Below are positions 23,648-34,039 of a DNA stretch of 64,000 nucleotides, piece after piece. Both the position numbers and the translations under genes were made by a program. Under the pieces are notes generated by a model. The model was not told the origin of the DNA. It made no database searches and was given only the letters and a program-made list of their open reading frames with translations. The DNA is from Chionis minor (lineage: Eukaryota > Chordata > Aves > Charadriiformes > Chionididae): positions 94,688-158,687 of the forward strand of contig VZSF01009112.1 of assembly GCA_013398295.1 (NCBI GenBank), read 5' to 3'. Position 1 is the stretch's first letter. Every line of letters begins with the position of its first letter.

Positions 23648-26600
23648 CCTGCTAGGGGTCCTGGGAGGACAGAAATGATGTCCAGAGGTGGGTCCCATGA
23701 GGGCAGTGTAGGAAGCATTATCTTTTTTACTTGTCAGAGTATTATTCTCCAGGTCTACACTGTAGGAGAAAAAGGTACTGAGGTGACTGACCAGTGTGCT
23801 TTTTGGATGTCTGGTTCCTCTGGAAGCTGTACTGGCTAGATACAGGTAGGAGAGACCAATGCCCTGTAACCAGACTGTTGGCTACTTAGAAAAGTTTGGG
23901 TAGTGTTCATGACTCACACTTGTTGGTATTTCCACAGTGTTTCTTCCAGACCGTGGAGATGTCTCAGGTGAGGGTCTAAGTCCTTTTGGCTTTTGCTCCA
24001 GCCCTGTGGCCTTCATGAACACAATGAGGAGTGGGTATGACCCCACACCATTTTTTAATGCTGGTTGGTTAGAACTGCAATGTACTGAAATAAGCAGTTG
24101 ATTAATTTCAACATGAAGCAATATTTGCAGTTCTTTATGTTCTCCCTATTTGCTAGCAAATAAGAATCCTATGGGAGGAGAATATATTCTTGAGACTAAA
24201 ATAGACACAGAACATTTTCATTACACCACATTGCTTATGAAAAAGATAAATTTTCCTTGGGGAATTTAATCAAAATACCCCTGCCTTTTGGGAATAACAC
24301 TTGAATATTTTACCAGAATCTTAAAAGCTTCGTCCTATGCAATGAATGACGTTTCACTGGGGATCAGGAATTTTATGACCATGGAGCAAATGGCAGCCTC
24401 ATGGAGGTCGTTGAGAACTCACGTCCAGATGCAACAGTCACAAGTCACTCCCACTGCAGTTAAAGCTGTCAACCAAATTCTGTTATAGCTTTGTCTTTTA
24501 CGTGCACACAGCTTTCTCCAGGCTTGATCTCTATCAGAAGGCTTGTTGCTGAGGACACAGACAATAGAGGATTGACTGCATGTATAGAGCAGAGCTCATA
24601 TTGCACAGATAAATACACATGCACAGTCTACTGCTTTAAAAGTTCTTTAGGATGAAAGGTCCAGCTTTCCTGAAGGCCAGAGAATGCCATATCACCATTC
24701 TTTTCACAGAGGTATCTCTGCCTCAGTTTAGATCCTTTCTGTGCATTGCATGGGTCAGGCCCTAGCGTGGAGGGTCCATTTCATGTGGTGCAGGGAATGC
24801 TTCTTTTGAATTTTTCCAGCTTTCAGATGTTTGACTTTGGAGCTTTAACACTCCTTGCTCATCAGCTTTTATGAATTTAATTTTTTTTTTTTTCAGAACA
24901 GGAAAATTAAAAAAAAAGTCTGTGGTGAATCCACAAGCTTGAGGATTGCATTCCTGTGGCACAGAACTGCTGTGCTGAATGATGATGCTGACCATACAGG
25001 CTGACAGCAGGCTGTTCTAACTGGGAAATTAATATTGCTTGAATGACTCAGGGAATAAAAGCAACCAGTTCTGTATCTAACCACCCCTCTCCCCAGAAAG
25101 GTGACGGTGTTTTGATGTAACCTTTTCCCGTTTTATTCCTCAAAATTTGATTACTCCCTGAAAAACTACTTTGAACAATTTCTGAGAAAGTCTCTGAAGC
25201 CCAGACTTTGCTGCAGGTGAAAGAGTGGCTGTGTACCAACAACACACCCAAATGGTGGGAGCTAAAAGGACATAAAGCGGTAAGTTTGCAGATGTTTGCC
25301 TTGTTTGTATGCTCACTATGAATTCACTCACAGCCTATCATTGAACACAGGAAAATAAGTTATCCAGACCTTTGGTTGGACTCAGTACACACCGTTATGT
25401 TCTTATGTAAGTCTGAAAGTTACAGAGCTCAGACAAATCCAGTTGCCTCAACTCCTTTTGTTGTCAGTGGAGACTGAGTGATTTATGACACTTCTCCTGA
25501 GCACCTGGCTCATGAGTTGCCTTCTAGACATACTTGTACTTCTTCACCAACTAGAAGGGGGCTTTGCATAAGTCTTAAGTCTGCCTGTGACTAGAGCCGT
25601 ACTTTCAGACTGTTGCATTAACAGATCCAAATCGCAGTCCAGCCTGCAATATCAGGAAGTGTTCATTATGCACTGTTACAGTGAAACAACACTTTCTTCT
25701 CTGAATGAAATGAAACTATCGCATAAAAATTTTACACTACTGAGATGACTGTTCACACAGTTATATTAGCCAAGGCTCACATCTCTTCACATAGCTGTGC
25801 AAGAAAATTCTGCAGCCTCATGAGCAGATCTTGATATTTTTACTCTCTATGAACAGAAGCATTGTCCATCTGTAGTCTCACTGATTTCAGGGAGCATCCT
25901 TTGCGAGAAGACTGTGCTTCAGTGTAGCAGGGCTGATTCATCAATTCTGTTTATATGTTTACTGAGGGGAATTATAGGCAGTTTTACTCAAGAAAACCAG
26001 CATTCGCCACCCTTATCAAAGAATTTTGTTAGTTCTACCTTTCAATTTTAATAATATTAAAATAGAAAGACCTCACCAGAAGATCCCAGTAAAAGAGCAG
26101 ACAGTTTTAACCATTGTCCAATTCTATATCTAGGTTGTTTTTTCACATTGTACTCAAAAGAGATAATTGCAAATTATGAAGTTTTAAAAAACAATCTTTT
26201 TTCCACAAGTGGAAGAAAAAAAGCAGACCACACTCCAAGGATAGATGTCATAATTATTCTTTGAATGTATACATGCTTTTCAGGAAGAAATATGTATGAA
26301 ATGGATTGTTTGCTTGAAGTGTTAAGTATTACACTGTGTATTTTTAAAGAACCATTAACTGTGCTATGGAATGTACCTTTGTGGTTTTTTTAAAGAACTT
26401 TGAAATTCCTTCCATGTCGTAGTTTGCTTTACTTTATTTCTTTTATTTTTTGTATTCAAAGAAATGCAGAAAATAAAGAGACGTGCCAACTAGAGGTAGC
26501 GATGTGTTCAGATCTGTAACCTTAGAGGTTCAGGAAGGCTTCAAAGTTGATACTGGTAGGATCTGGTTACATTTCATCACAGAGGATAAATTTATGCCTG

Positions 26601-29600
26601 TAAGCCATAACCTTTGGTCAGTCTCTGTTTTCTTCCTATTGGCTAAGAGATACATTTGCGTTATTCACCTGTCATGCAGCCACACTTAATAAAATTCTCT
26701 TTCTTTTGTTTTTCATTTGTTTTACTGGCTACTTACATCTTCAACAAAGATGGGAGCTATCCAAACTGACTGTGTGCATATCTGCAGAAGACAAATCAAA
26801 CTTTTTTATAATGATATCCACTGTGTTAATGCAAAGGATGGTGACTGCTGGGGCTGCTGTAAAAACTGAAAAGTGGAATAGCTGTCATTTGCTTTTGAAT
26901 TGAATTGAGAAAACATTCAGTTATTATTAACATCATGTTTCTGTGGCCACAACGTAGAACTTTAGGGCTACATTTATACCAGTCAATAAAATGGACCAGG
27001 GCTCTCCCCTGGCTCTGTGGCCTATTGACATGAGTGAGCTCATGATCAGCCAGATGAAATCTTTTCTGAAAGTGTGCAGCTACCTCCAAAGAGGCTGTTG
27101 CTTTTTGGGTCAGCTAAGACCTGAAAACTGTGTCCAGGAATTATCTGGAAGAGTATTTGGATCAAAACAGTGCCAAGAGGCGTGCTAGTAATTTAACATC
27201 ATGACCTGGCCCTGTTTAGTATGCTAATATAGAAGTAGTAAAAAATGCCAGGTGCTGTACAGAGCCAGAAACCAGCACAGTGCCAGTCAGACCTTGATAT
27301 AAGCAGCAATATTGAGAGGACAGTTATATATAAACCCAGGTTCTGCAAAGATATGCATAGTTTTCTTCCTGCATTGCAGAATGAAATAAAAAGAAGCTGT
27401 TTCTTCTAAAATTTGGGAACAGACGTATACTTTTGCTGCCACTCTTAAAAGTCTGGGAGGGGGAATTTACTTTCTGTCATTCAAAAATGTTCCTTTTATC
27501 AAAGGAAGACAGTATATGAACAATATATTACAAGTTTGTAATGAAAATCCAGCTTCACAAAGCCAAAACAATATGAAGCATTCTCTTCTCCCCAGATTAT
27601 GAGGGTTTCAAATTTCAACCTGAATGAATAGTTCTGTTTCCCACCCAAACATATTTCTTGGACGACTCCTGGAAACCTGATGCCTGAACACTGCTCTTTA
27701 TGGGAGCTCTTCTGAGTTTCCGTACCAGTCTACACCTGAGGGTACACCAAAATACATGGCTGTTCATAGCTGGAACCGTGAAGCTATGTCTATGCATCTT
27801 GTATTCTTTCACTATAAAGTGCACTTGGATATTACATCTAAATTATCTTCCTAAACACGTAATCACTGTATTGAATTCTAGTGGTGTGTTCAGTGTGGGC
27901 CAGCTGCTTTTATGGTGAAGGAACTATAGCTCAGGTTCCTGTTTCACCTGCCTGGGCAACCTCTGGACACCCTCCTCATTTTACAATGAGGGCAAATCCC
28001 TCAAATGGACCAAGCTTTTCTGAGCACAAGGAGATAATTGTGGGGAGACAGCAGAGAAGAGTCAAGTGTCTCAATTTGTTGTGAAATTGTGGGTACCTTA
28101 GGTGGCTTCAGGACAAAGTGCCTCCAGATTTTGCTTGTGAATGAGTGTAGCCTTAAGAAGGACTCAGTAACTTGGCTACAATTTTCTTTCATTGCACAGC
28201 TTAATCTAGCCACAGAGATGTTAGTGATGATTAGCGGAGTTAATTCTACAATAAAGATATCCACTTCAGATTCTACTTCAGGAAGAAATTCTTGACTTTG
28301 AGATGAAAAACATTTGGGTACTGGGCTTCTGAAGGGAAAAAAAAATTAGGTGCTAGGCTTCTGAACTTCCTTTAGTAAAATACAGGATATTGCTACTGAA
28401 ATTATTGGCTCCAGTTGTCCGCTGCTTGGAGGGATCTTATTGCTAGCTGATGACACCTACCCAAGGTGGCATTAAAGCTTCATTGCATTCTTAGACATGT
28501 GGTGCACCATCCTAACCGAAGGCAACCTGATGTTAAAAGTACAACTATATTGGCAAGCAGTGCTTAAAGAAATGCTGGTGTTGAATAAGGCTCTCCCACA
28601 TTTCTGCATAACACGGGCTGCAGCCCAAGATGAAGCCACTAGAAAACCTCAGCGCAGGCAAGATACACAAGACTGCATCGCCAATGATAACAGGAAAGTT
28701 TAACACTAGATCAACACAAGTATAATTAGCTGTTTCAAGTGGAGACATTATTCTTCATTTCCTGCCCTCATCTTGTTGCCCTGAACTGTTAAACAATAGC
28801 TGTGTTTCATGCAAGAAGGGTTGGGTTTCAGAAGCTCGTGAAATGGTTCTCCTGTGGGACCAGATCCAAAGGCAGATTCACTGGGAGTGTCACTGGACTA
28901 CTTCAGGTGGGCCAAGGCAGCCTGACAAACACAGAAATGCTGAGAAAAGGTAGCTTGTTAGACAATCAAAAAGCCATTAGAATTATTTCAGCAGTATTTT
29001 CATCCAGCTGGTTGCAGTCCTTTTGACTAACATAGGCTTTATACCTACTGTACTAAAACACAATCAAGACATTCCGTTCCTTTTTTTCTGGTGAGCTCCA
29101 AATTTCTAATATAAGGAGAGATTTCCCCTTTCTTTTCCTATGAGTCTCTGTGCACAGCTCTTCCTTTTTCTCCTCACTTTGCCAGTCCCCTTCATCCATT
29201 TCCCACCTTTCAGTCTTACTCTTTCAATACTACTTTTTTTTCTTTCAATGTTGGCTCTGCTGCCTAGTAGTAAGCTCCAGATGCACAAAGCTTTCTTTCC
29301 AAGGATCCAGACTTTTTCAAGTCCCAGCGGGACTTGCCCTTGGCAAAGATCACTAGCCCATGGAGGCAGGCTGGACACCATCTGAGTTAAATTCCTGTAT
29401 TTCGGGTAGATCCAGGGAAAATCTGCCCTCTTTCTTTGGGTGATAGCTTATTCTGTGAGTTTTGGGAACATCTCAGCTCAGTATTTTGTAGCGAGTCTAA
29501 TGTGAATGTGGTCTTTCAACATCTTCATGCCCATCGTGCAAAATCAGCATGGCCCGGCATCGTCCTGTGGGGTAAGCAAAACATTTAGAAATGTCCAGTT

Positions 29601-29942
29601 GAAAATTTTATATAATGATATCAATCATTAGATCTTTTGTATAATATATGTGCAATTTATGGTTATGTGCATCATTTTTGCTCGACATAGTAAACATTTG
29701 ATGATTTTTCCAAACTTTCTGCCATTTTTAAATGGCAGAGCACAAAAAATATAGGTTACATGTTCCAAACACTTAGAAGTTTTCTGCATGCACACATGCT
29801 ATGACTGAGACCAATTCTGACTATCTGCAGATGCAAACAACATGACATGCAAAAGGGATTATACATAATTGGAAGATGTGATGTGGAAAATTACTTCTTT
29901 CACTGTCACTCTATGCCTTTATTTGTTCTTGAATCTCTTATT
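23648..29942. other. Long stretch of unique sequence
   Basis: There is no confident gene or repeat in about 6 kb. A short T-run lies near 24882-24893. The phrase CTGCCTCAGTTTAGATCC near 24719-24736 could be a MIR trace but is too short to call. The stretch 25865-25910 has a weak ancient-repeat-like core. Confidence 0.5.
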
Positions 29943-29992
29943 AAAAAAAACCCCAAAAAACAGAACACCACCACACACAGAAAGAAACAAAC
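29943..29992 (+). repeat. A/C-rich low-complexity tract
   Basis: An A-run passes into CCCC and a further A-run, then an ACC/ACAC-rich stretch. It resembles the tract at 16585-16694. Confidence 0.7.
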
Positions 29993-30129
29993 ATGTACAC
30001 TGTACATTAGGACCTGGAAATCTCCCAAGCCACAGTCTAACAATTGGCAAAACTATCAGATAAGATTCAACAGAAAAACTACAATGTGATGATGGGCCAA
30101 TTTTAGAGACAAGATACAAGACATGTACT

Positions 30130-30320
30130 TCTGGTAGGATTCCTAGATAACAAATTCAATTCCTGCTTCTGCTACAGGTTTCCTATGTTACCTTAAATAA
30201 GTAACTTATGATTTATGCTCCTTGGTTTCCCTGTTCTGAAAAATAAAAAACCTCGTGACCCTTTTTTCTCCCACAATTTATCTGGCTTGATTGTTTATAA
30301 TGCAAGTAAACTTTTGCAAG
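30130..30320 (+). repeat. MIR-like ancient SINE relic
   Basis: MIR landmarks follow in order on the plus strand: CAATTCCTGCTTCTGCTAC (from 'aatcccggctctgccac'), TATGTTACCTTAAATAAGTAA (from 'gtgtgaccttgggcaagtca'), CTCCTTGGTTTCCCTGTTCTG (from 'tgcctcagtttccccatctg'), then AAAAATAAAAA (from 'taaaatgggg'). This is the clearest of the MIR-like relics in the window. It is diverged and inactive. Confidence 0.6.
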
Positions 30321-31530
30321 TAACTCTGCAAATGAGCAGAATGGACCTTACACCTAACCAGAGTCTATTGTCTCATAAATAATACCAAGTTCATGCATTT
30401 AGATAGTATATAAGTAACAATGAAGCACTTTTTCTGCAAAGTGGTTTCGTACTTGATTATATAAAACAACCAGTCATTACTTTCTTGAACCAGACATTTT
30501 TCCTTGTCCTCATTTTAAAAAGCACACAAAACACAAACCAAAAGATTGCATGGGTGGTGTGAACTGGGAAAGATAGGACAAGAAGATTGGGAAAAAGCTG
30601 TGGAAGATACATACATGGCTTGGGAGCGTGTATAAAGGCTTTCTCCGCAATCTCTAATCTTTAAATAACATTAAACTGTCTGCATTAGGTCTTCTTCAGC
30701 TGTATCACTCCATACAACAGATGTCGATCCCGTGAATCTTTCAAGTGAAAACATTCCGTGATTCATAGAAAATTTATGATTAAAAGATGGTATAAAGATG
30801 AGAAACCACCCGCCATTACGAGCCATGATGAACATGTGTGCAAAGTTATTGCAAAAGACACTGTGCATTCTACTCCCAGAAAAGGGAAAAAATGTTCCCT
30901 TTGGTTGAATAAAATGTATAAATTAAGTAAAGATGGTCCTCTCCTACTGTTTGAGTCTTTCATATCAGTTTACAAGCAGTAAAATCATAAGAGCTCAGCA
31001 ATAAGTACAACATTACTTCTACTCATCTGTCAATTTCAAGAATTCAGAGTATATAATTTGTTGAGTAATCCTTTGAATTCCCATCTGAACATTAAAAAAG
31101 AAATGTGGTATCACTTCATGTACCTGCCTGTGACTTTTCAGACTGTAAACAAGTCTCAGTGCATAGCTTGATTTCGCTGTCTGAAACCACGAGACAGACA
31201 TTTGCATTAACAAAGGCTTTGTTTAGAACTGCTGTTTTTATCTAATGAATGCTATGATTCTTCCCCCTTCCGAGGGTGTATAGAAAAGGCAATGGAGATG
31301 GTAGAATTTTCACGGTTGTTGCTACTTTGTTTTCCATTCAGGCAGAAGAAAAAAAATGCCATGTGAATTCAGTATGTGAAACTGAAGAAAAGTGCAAAAT
31401 TCTGAATATTCATTTCACAGAACAAGAAAACCTAAAAAGATATACTGTGAGTCAGGAAAACAGAGTTGAAATATAACTCTGCAAATTTTACCTCAACCTG
31501 TCACTGGCTTTCCATCTCAGAATTCCAGAG
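30321..31530. other. Unique AT-rich sequence, nothing recognised
   Basis: No structure is seen before the abrupt rise in GC at about 31500. Confidence 0.5.
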
Positions 31531-31676
31531 GCAGCATGGGCTGCCCATCTTCCTGGAGGTCCCCTGTGCACTGCAGCTGTGGCTCAGGGCTGGGAGCAGT
31601 CCAGGTCTTCAGAGGAGGAAGAGGAGGTGAGCAGGATCTCCAACCAGGCAGAAGAGAGCAGTGAGGGCTGGCAGAG
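31531..31676 (+). repeat. Duplicated GC-rich block, copy R1 (short form)
   Basis: R1 matches R2 (33512-34039) at both ends: CAGCATGGGCTGCCCATCTT at the left, and GAGGTGAGCAGGATC followed by CAGTGAGGGCTGGCAGAG at the right. Between these anchors R1 has only a short middle, while R2 carries about 380 bp more. The element type is unknown. It may be part of an LTR or a low-copy segmental repeat. The sequence to its right, up to the LTR at 32161, is also GC-rich and ends with CAGTAAATG and a T/C-rich stretch. Confidence 0.65.
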
Positions 31677-31765
31677 CCAGGGGGGCCATCCCAAAGCCAC
31701 AGCAAGTGATCAGGGAAAATATGGGGCTGGTGGGGGCAGCTTCTAGGCACAGATTTGGCAGCAAC

Positions 31766-31804
31766 AGAGAGGAGAGGAGAGGAGAGGAGAGGAGAGGAGA
31801 GGAG
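31766..31804 (+). repeat. Pentanucleotide array (GGAGA)n, left copy
   Basis: About 7-8 perfect units form an uninterrupted purine tract ending 5 bp before the gap base. Confidence 0.9.
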
Positions 31805-31808
31805 CCCC

Positions 31809-31809
31809 N
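31809..31809. other. Assembly gap (single N)
   Basis: One undetermined base lies between duplicated flanks. Open frames that cross it are not real. Confidence 0.97.
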
Positions 31810-31874
31810 GAAAGTGATCAGGAAAAATATGGGGCTGGTGGGGGCAGCTTCTAGGCACAGATTTGGCAGCAACA

Positions 31875-31922
31875 GAGAGGAGAGGAGAGGAGAGGAGAGG
31901 AGAGGAGAGGAGAGGAGAGGAG
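31875..31922 (+). repeat. Pentanucleotide array (GGAGA)n, right copy
   Basis: About 9 perfect units, probably the same locus as the left copy. The true unit number cannot be read from this assembly. Confidence 0.9.
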
Positions 31923-32700
31923 CCCCAAGAAAAGAGGACAAAGGGGATGGGAAGCAGAGCCTCAGTGCCCACCAGGTGCCAGATTGAGGGCACCATGCTC
32001 TTTGGGTGCCTGACCACTGCAGGTGTCCAGGGGCATAGGGCCCAGTGGGGCATGGACCCAGTGAGCAGCAGATCCTTGCCAGGCCTTATGAGGCAGCAGG
32101 AGCTCTCCCAGTAAATGTGTTTCTCTGCAAGTGAACTCATGTGACTCTCTTCTTTCCTGGTCTATTTGGTTTACATGGCAACAATCTTCTCTGAGAAAAG
32201 ACCAGGAGCTGACCCCATGTTGGACAAAGACAGTTCCAGCTGGCTCCAAATGGACTCACCCTTGGCCAAAGCTGAGCCCATCAGCAACAGTGGTGGTGCC
32301 TCTGTGATAAGAAGAGGTAAAAAGTGCTGCACAGCAGCTGTGAGAATAGTATGAGAGAAACAGTCTTGCAGGCACCAAGGTCAATGAAGGAGGGGGAGGA
32401 GGTGCTCCGGAGCAGAGATTTCCCTGCAGTCCTTGGAGATCATGGTGAAGCATGTTGTCCCCCTGTAGCCCATGGAAGGCCATGCCTGAGCAGATATCCA
32501 TGCTAGCCCATGGAGCAGATGGATATGCCCTGAAGGAAGCGACAGCCAGTGGAGAGACCATGCTGGAGCACGCTCCTGGCAGCAACTGTGGCCCATGAAA
32601 CAGTCTGTTCCTGATGGACTGTACCCTGTGGAAAGGACCCACGCTGGACCAGGTCTTGAAGGACTGCAGCCCATGGGAAGGACCCATGTTAGAGCAGTTC

Positions 32701-33157
32701 ATGAAGGAGTGTACCTGTGGTAGGGACCCCATGCTAAAGCAGGGGAATAATTTGAGGAACAAGGAGTGGCAGAGATGAAGTGTTATGGATTGACCATAAC
32801 CCTTAGTCCTCATTCCAACTGTGCTGCCTGGGGGGAAAGAAATGGAAGAGTCAGGAGTGGAGCTGAGCCTGGGAAGAAGGTGGATTGGGAGGAAGGTGCT
32901 TTTAATTTTATTTCTCACTATCCTGCTCNATGAAGGAGTGTACCTGTGGTAGGGACCCCATGCTAAAGCAGGGGAATAATTTGAGGAACAAGGAGTGGCA
33001 GAGATGAAGTGTTATGGATTGACCATAACCCTTAGTCCTCATTCCAACTGTGCTGCCTGGGGGGAAAGAAATGGAAGAGTCAGGAGTGGAGCTGAGCCTG
33101 GGAAGAAGGTGGATTGGGAGGAAGGTGCTTTTAATTTTATTTCTCACTATCCTGCTC
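32701..33157. repeat. Perfect 228-bp duplication across a one-base gap (assembly artefact)
   Basis: Positions 32701-32928 and 32930-33157 are identical base for base, separated only by the N at 32929. The duplicated piece is an internal part of LTR A, and LTR B has this part once. A perfect copy abutting a gap inside an otherwise diverged old LTR means two contigs with overlapping ends were placed side by side. The overlapping minus-strand frames at 32256-33147 are consequences of this. Confidence 0.93.
32929..32929. other. Assembly gap (single N)
   Basis: One undetermined base lies between perfect 228-bp copies. Confidence 0.97.
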
Positions 33158-33511
33158 TCTTACTAATTGCCAAAAAAAAAAAAAAATCTTCCCCAAGTCA
33201 AGTCTGTTTTACTCTTGACAGTAATTGTTGAGCGATCTCACTGTACTTATTTCAGTTCAGGTTCTTTTTCTCCCCCTATCCTATTGAGGAGGAGGGGAGG
33301 GAGAGAGAGCGGCTTGCAAGGTATCTGGGAGCCAGCCAAGGTTAACCCACCACAACTGGGGAGGAGCAGTGGCTCCCGCTCACTTCTCATCCCTCCGTGT
33401 GTGGCAAGTCAGGCAGCAGCTCTTGTTGGCAGCTTCTGTGGAGAGGACCATGATGGCCCTCCAGGTTCTTCATGGGACCTGGGACTGGTCTTATACTTCA
33501 GGCTTCCTGCA

Positions 33512-34039
33512 ACAGCATGGGCTGCCCAACTTCCTGGAGGGCCCCTGCACATCATAGCAACGTTTCTGGGTTGTGAGTGGTGCAGGTCCTTCAAGGCAGT
33601 AAGTGTTAGAGAGATGGTGAGGTCTGGTATCCACCATGGAACAGAGAATATGGGGGCCCCAGTGCCTGTTCTCCTGTCTGCACCGTGAGAGGCAGTGGGA
33701 ATAATAGTTGGTGCCCTCCGTGGGCACCACATCTCCTTTGCACTGGAGGATGGGGTGGGCCCATGTCCTCCAAAATCTCTGCCTCTCCCTTTAAAGGGAC
33801 AGGTGGGGAATGGCACAGGGCTGATCTGAAAGCTCTGGGAATCACAGGCCTGTGCTTTGGGGTTCATTAGCAGCTTTTTTTTGTTTGAGACAGATGATGC
33901 TGTGCTGAAAGCCCTGCATCTTCCCCCTTCCCTTTCCTCCGATGAGAGCAGATCCTGACATCAGCAAAAGGCCACAGAGGAGGAGGAGGTGAGCAGGATC
34001 CCCTAGGAGGCAGAAAAGAGTAGTGAGGGCTGGCAGAGG
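33512..34039 (+). repeat. Duplicated GC-rich block, copy R2 (long form)
   Basis: R2 shares both ends with R1 (31531-31676) but holds about 380 bp more between them. The extra piece begins with GTAAGT (33599-33604), contains a pyrimidine-rich run (33918-33940), and ends CCACAG (33972-33977) directly before the shared AGGAGGAGGAGGTGAGCAGG anchor. These are splice-site-like edges. A perfect 8-bp hairpin with a 5-nt loop lies at 33709-33729, and AATAAA lies downstream at 34110-34115. Whether R1 is a spliced copy, R1 lost DNA, or R2 gained an insertion cannot be decided here. Confidence 0.6.
33599..33977 (+). other. Intron-like segment present in R2 and absent from R1
   Basis: It starts with GTAAGT and ends with CACAG, with a pyrimidine tract about 38 nt before the end. 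Several other AG dinucleotides lie between the tract and the last AG, which weakens the splice reading. The R1/R2 junction does not align perfectly: R1 lacks about five further bases next to the donor side. Confidence 0.3.

Larger units (their letters stand above)
31704..31928. repeat. Near-identical 108-bp tandem copy across a one-base gap (probable assembly artefact)
   Basis: About 105 bp before the N at 31809 recur immediately after it at an offset of 108 bp. One substitution (CAGGGAAAA against CAGGAAAAA) and a different number of GGAGA units separate the copies. The left copy ends GGAGCCCC at the N. The right copy continues through GGAGCCCC into unique sequence. This is the pattern expected when two overlapping contigs are joined without merging, and a GGAGA array explains why assembly stopped. 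A true tandem duplication is possible but less likely. Confidence 0.85.
32161..33354 (+). mobile_element. Solo LTR of an endogenous retrovirus (LTR A)
   Basis: This is a long avian ERV LTR that I recognise from its ordered blocks. They are a TTGGTTTACATGGCAA start, a GGCCAAAGCTGAGCC / CTCTGTGATAA segment, a run of diverged 'catgg...acccatgct..agcag' modules (32440-32730), a CTGTTTTACTCTTGACAGTAAT segment near 33210, and the terminus AACCCACCACA. It shares all of these with LTR B (40666-41863). Flanking pentamers CCTGG (32156-32160) and ACTGG (33355-33359) agree at 4 of 5 positions, consistent with a decayed 5-bp target duplication. No gag, pol or env sequence adjoins it, so it is a solo LTR left by recombination. 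Its apparent length is inflated by the 229-bp artefact inside it. The exact ERV class is uncertain. Confidence 0.8.

Noticed and set aside
31965..31985. CTCF-like word CCACCAGGTGCCAGA
   Set aside because: A key G in the core and the last position are wrong (13 of 15), and it lies in repeat-rich DNA.
31517..32140. Minus-strand 207-codon frame with repeated SSPLLSSPLL
   Set aside because: It reads through the GGAGA/TCTCC array and across an N. It is low-complexity and artefactual.
32256..33147. Minus-strand open frames of 220 and 79 codons with identical N-termini
   Set aside because: Both are antisense to an ERV LTR and their shared start comes from the 228-bp assembly duplication. They are not genes.
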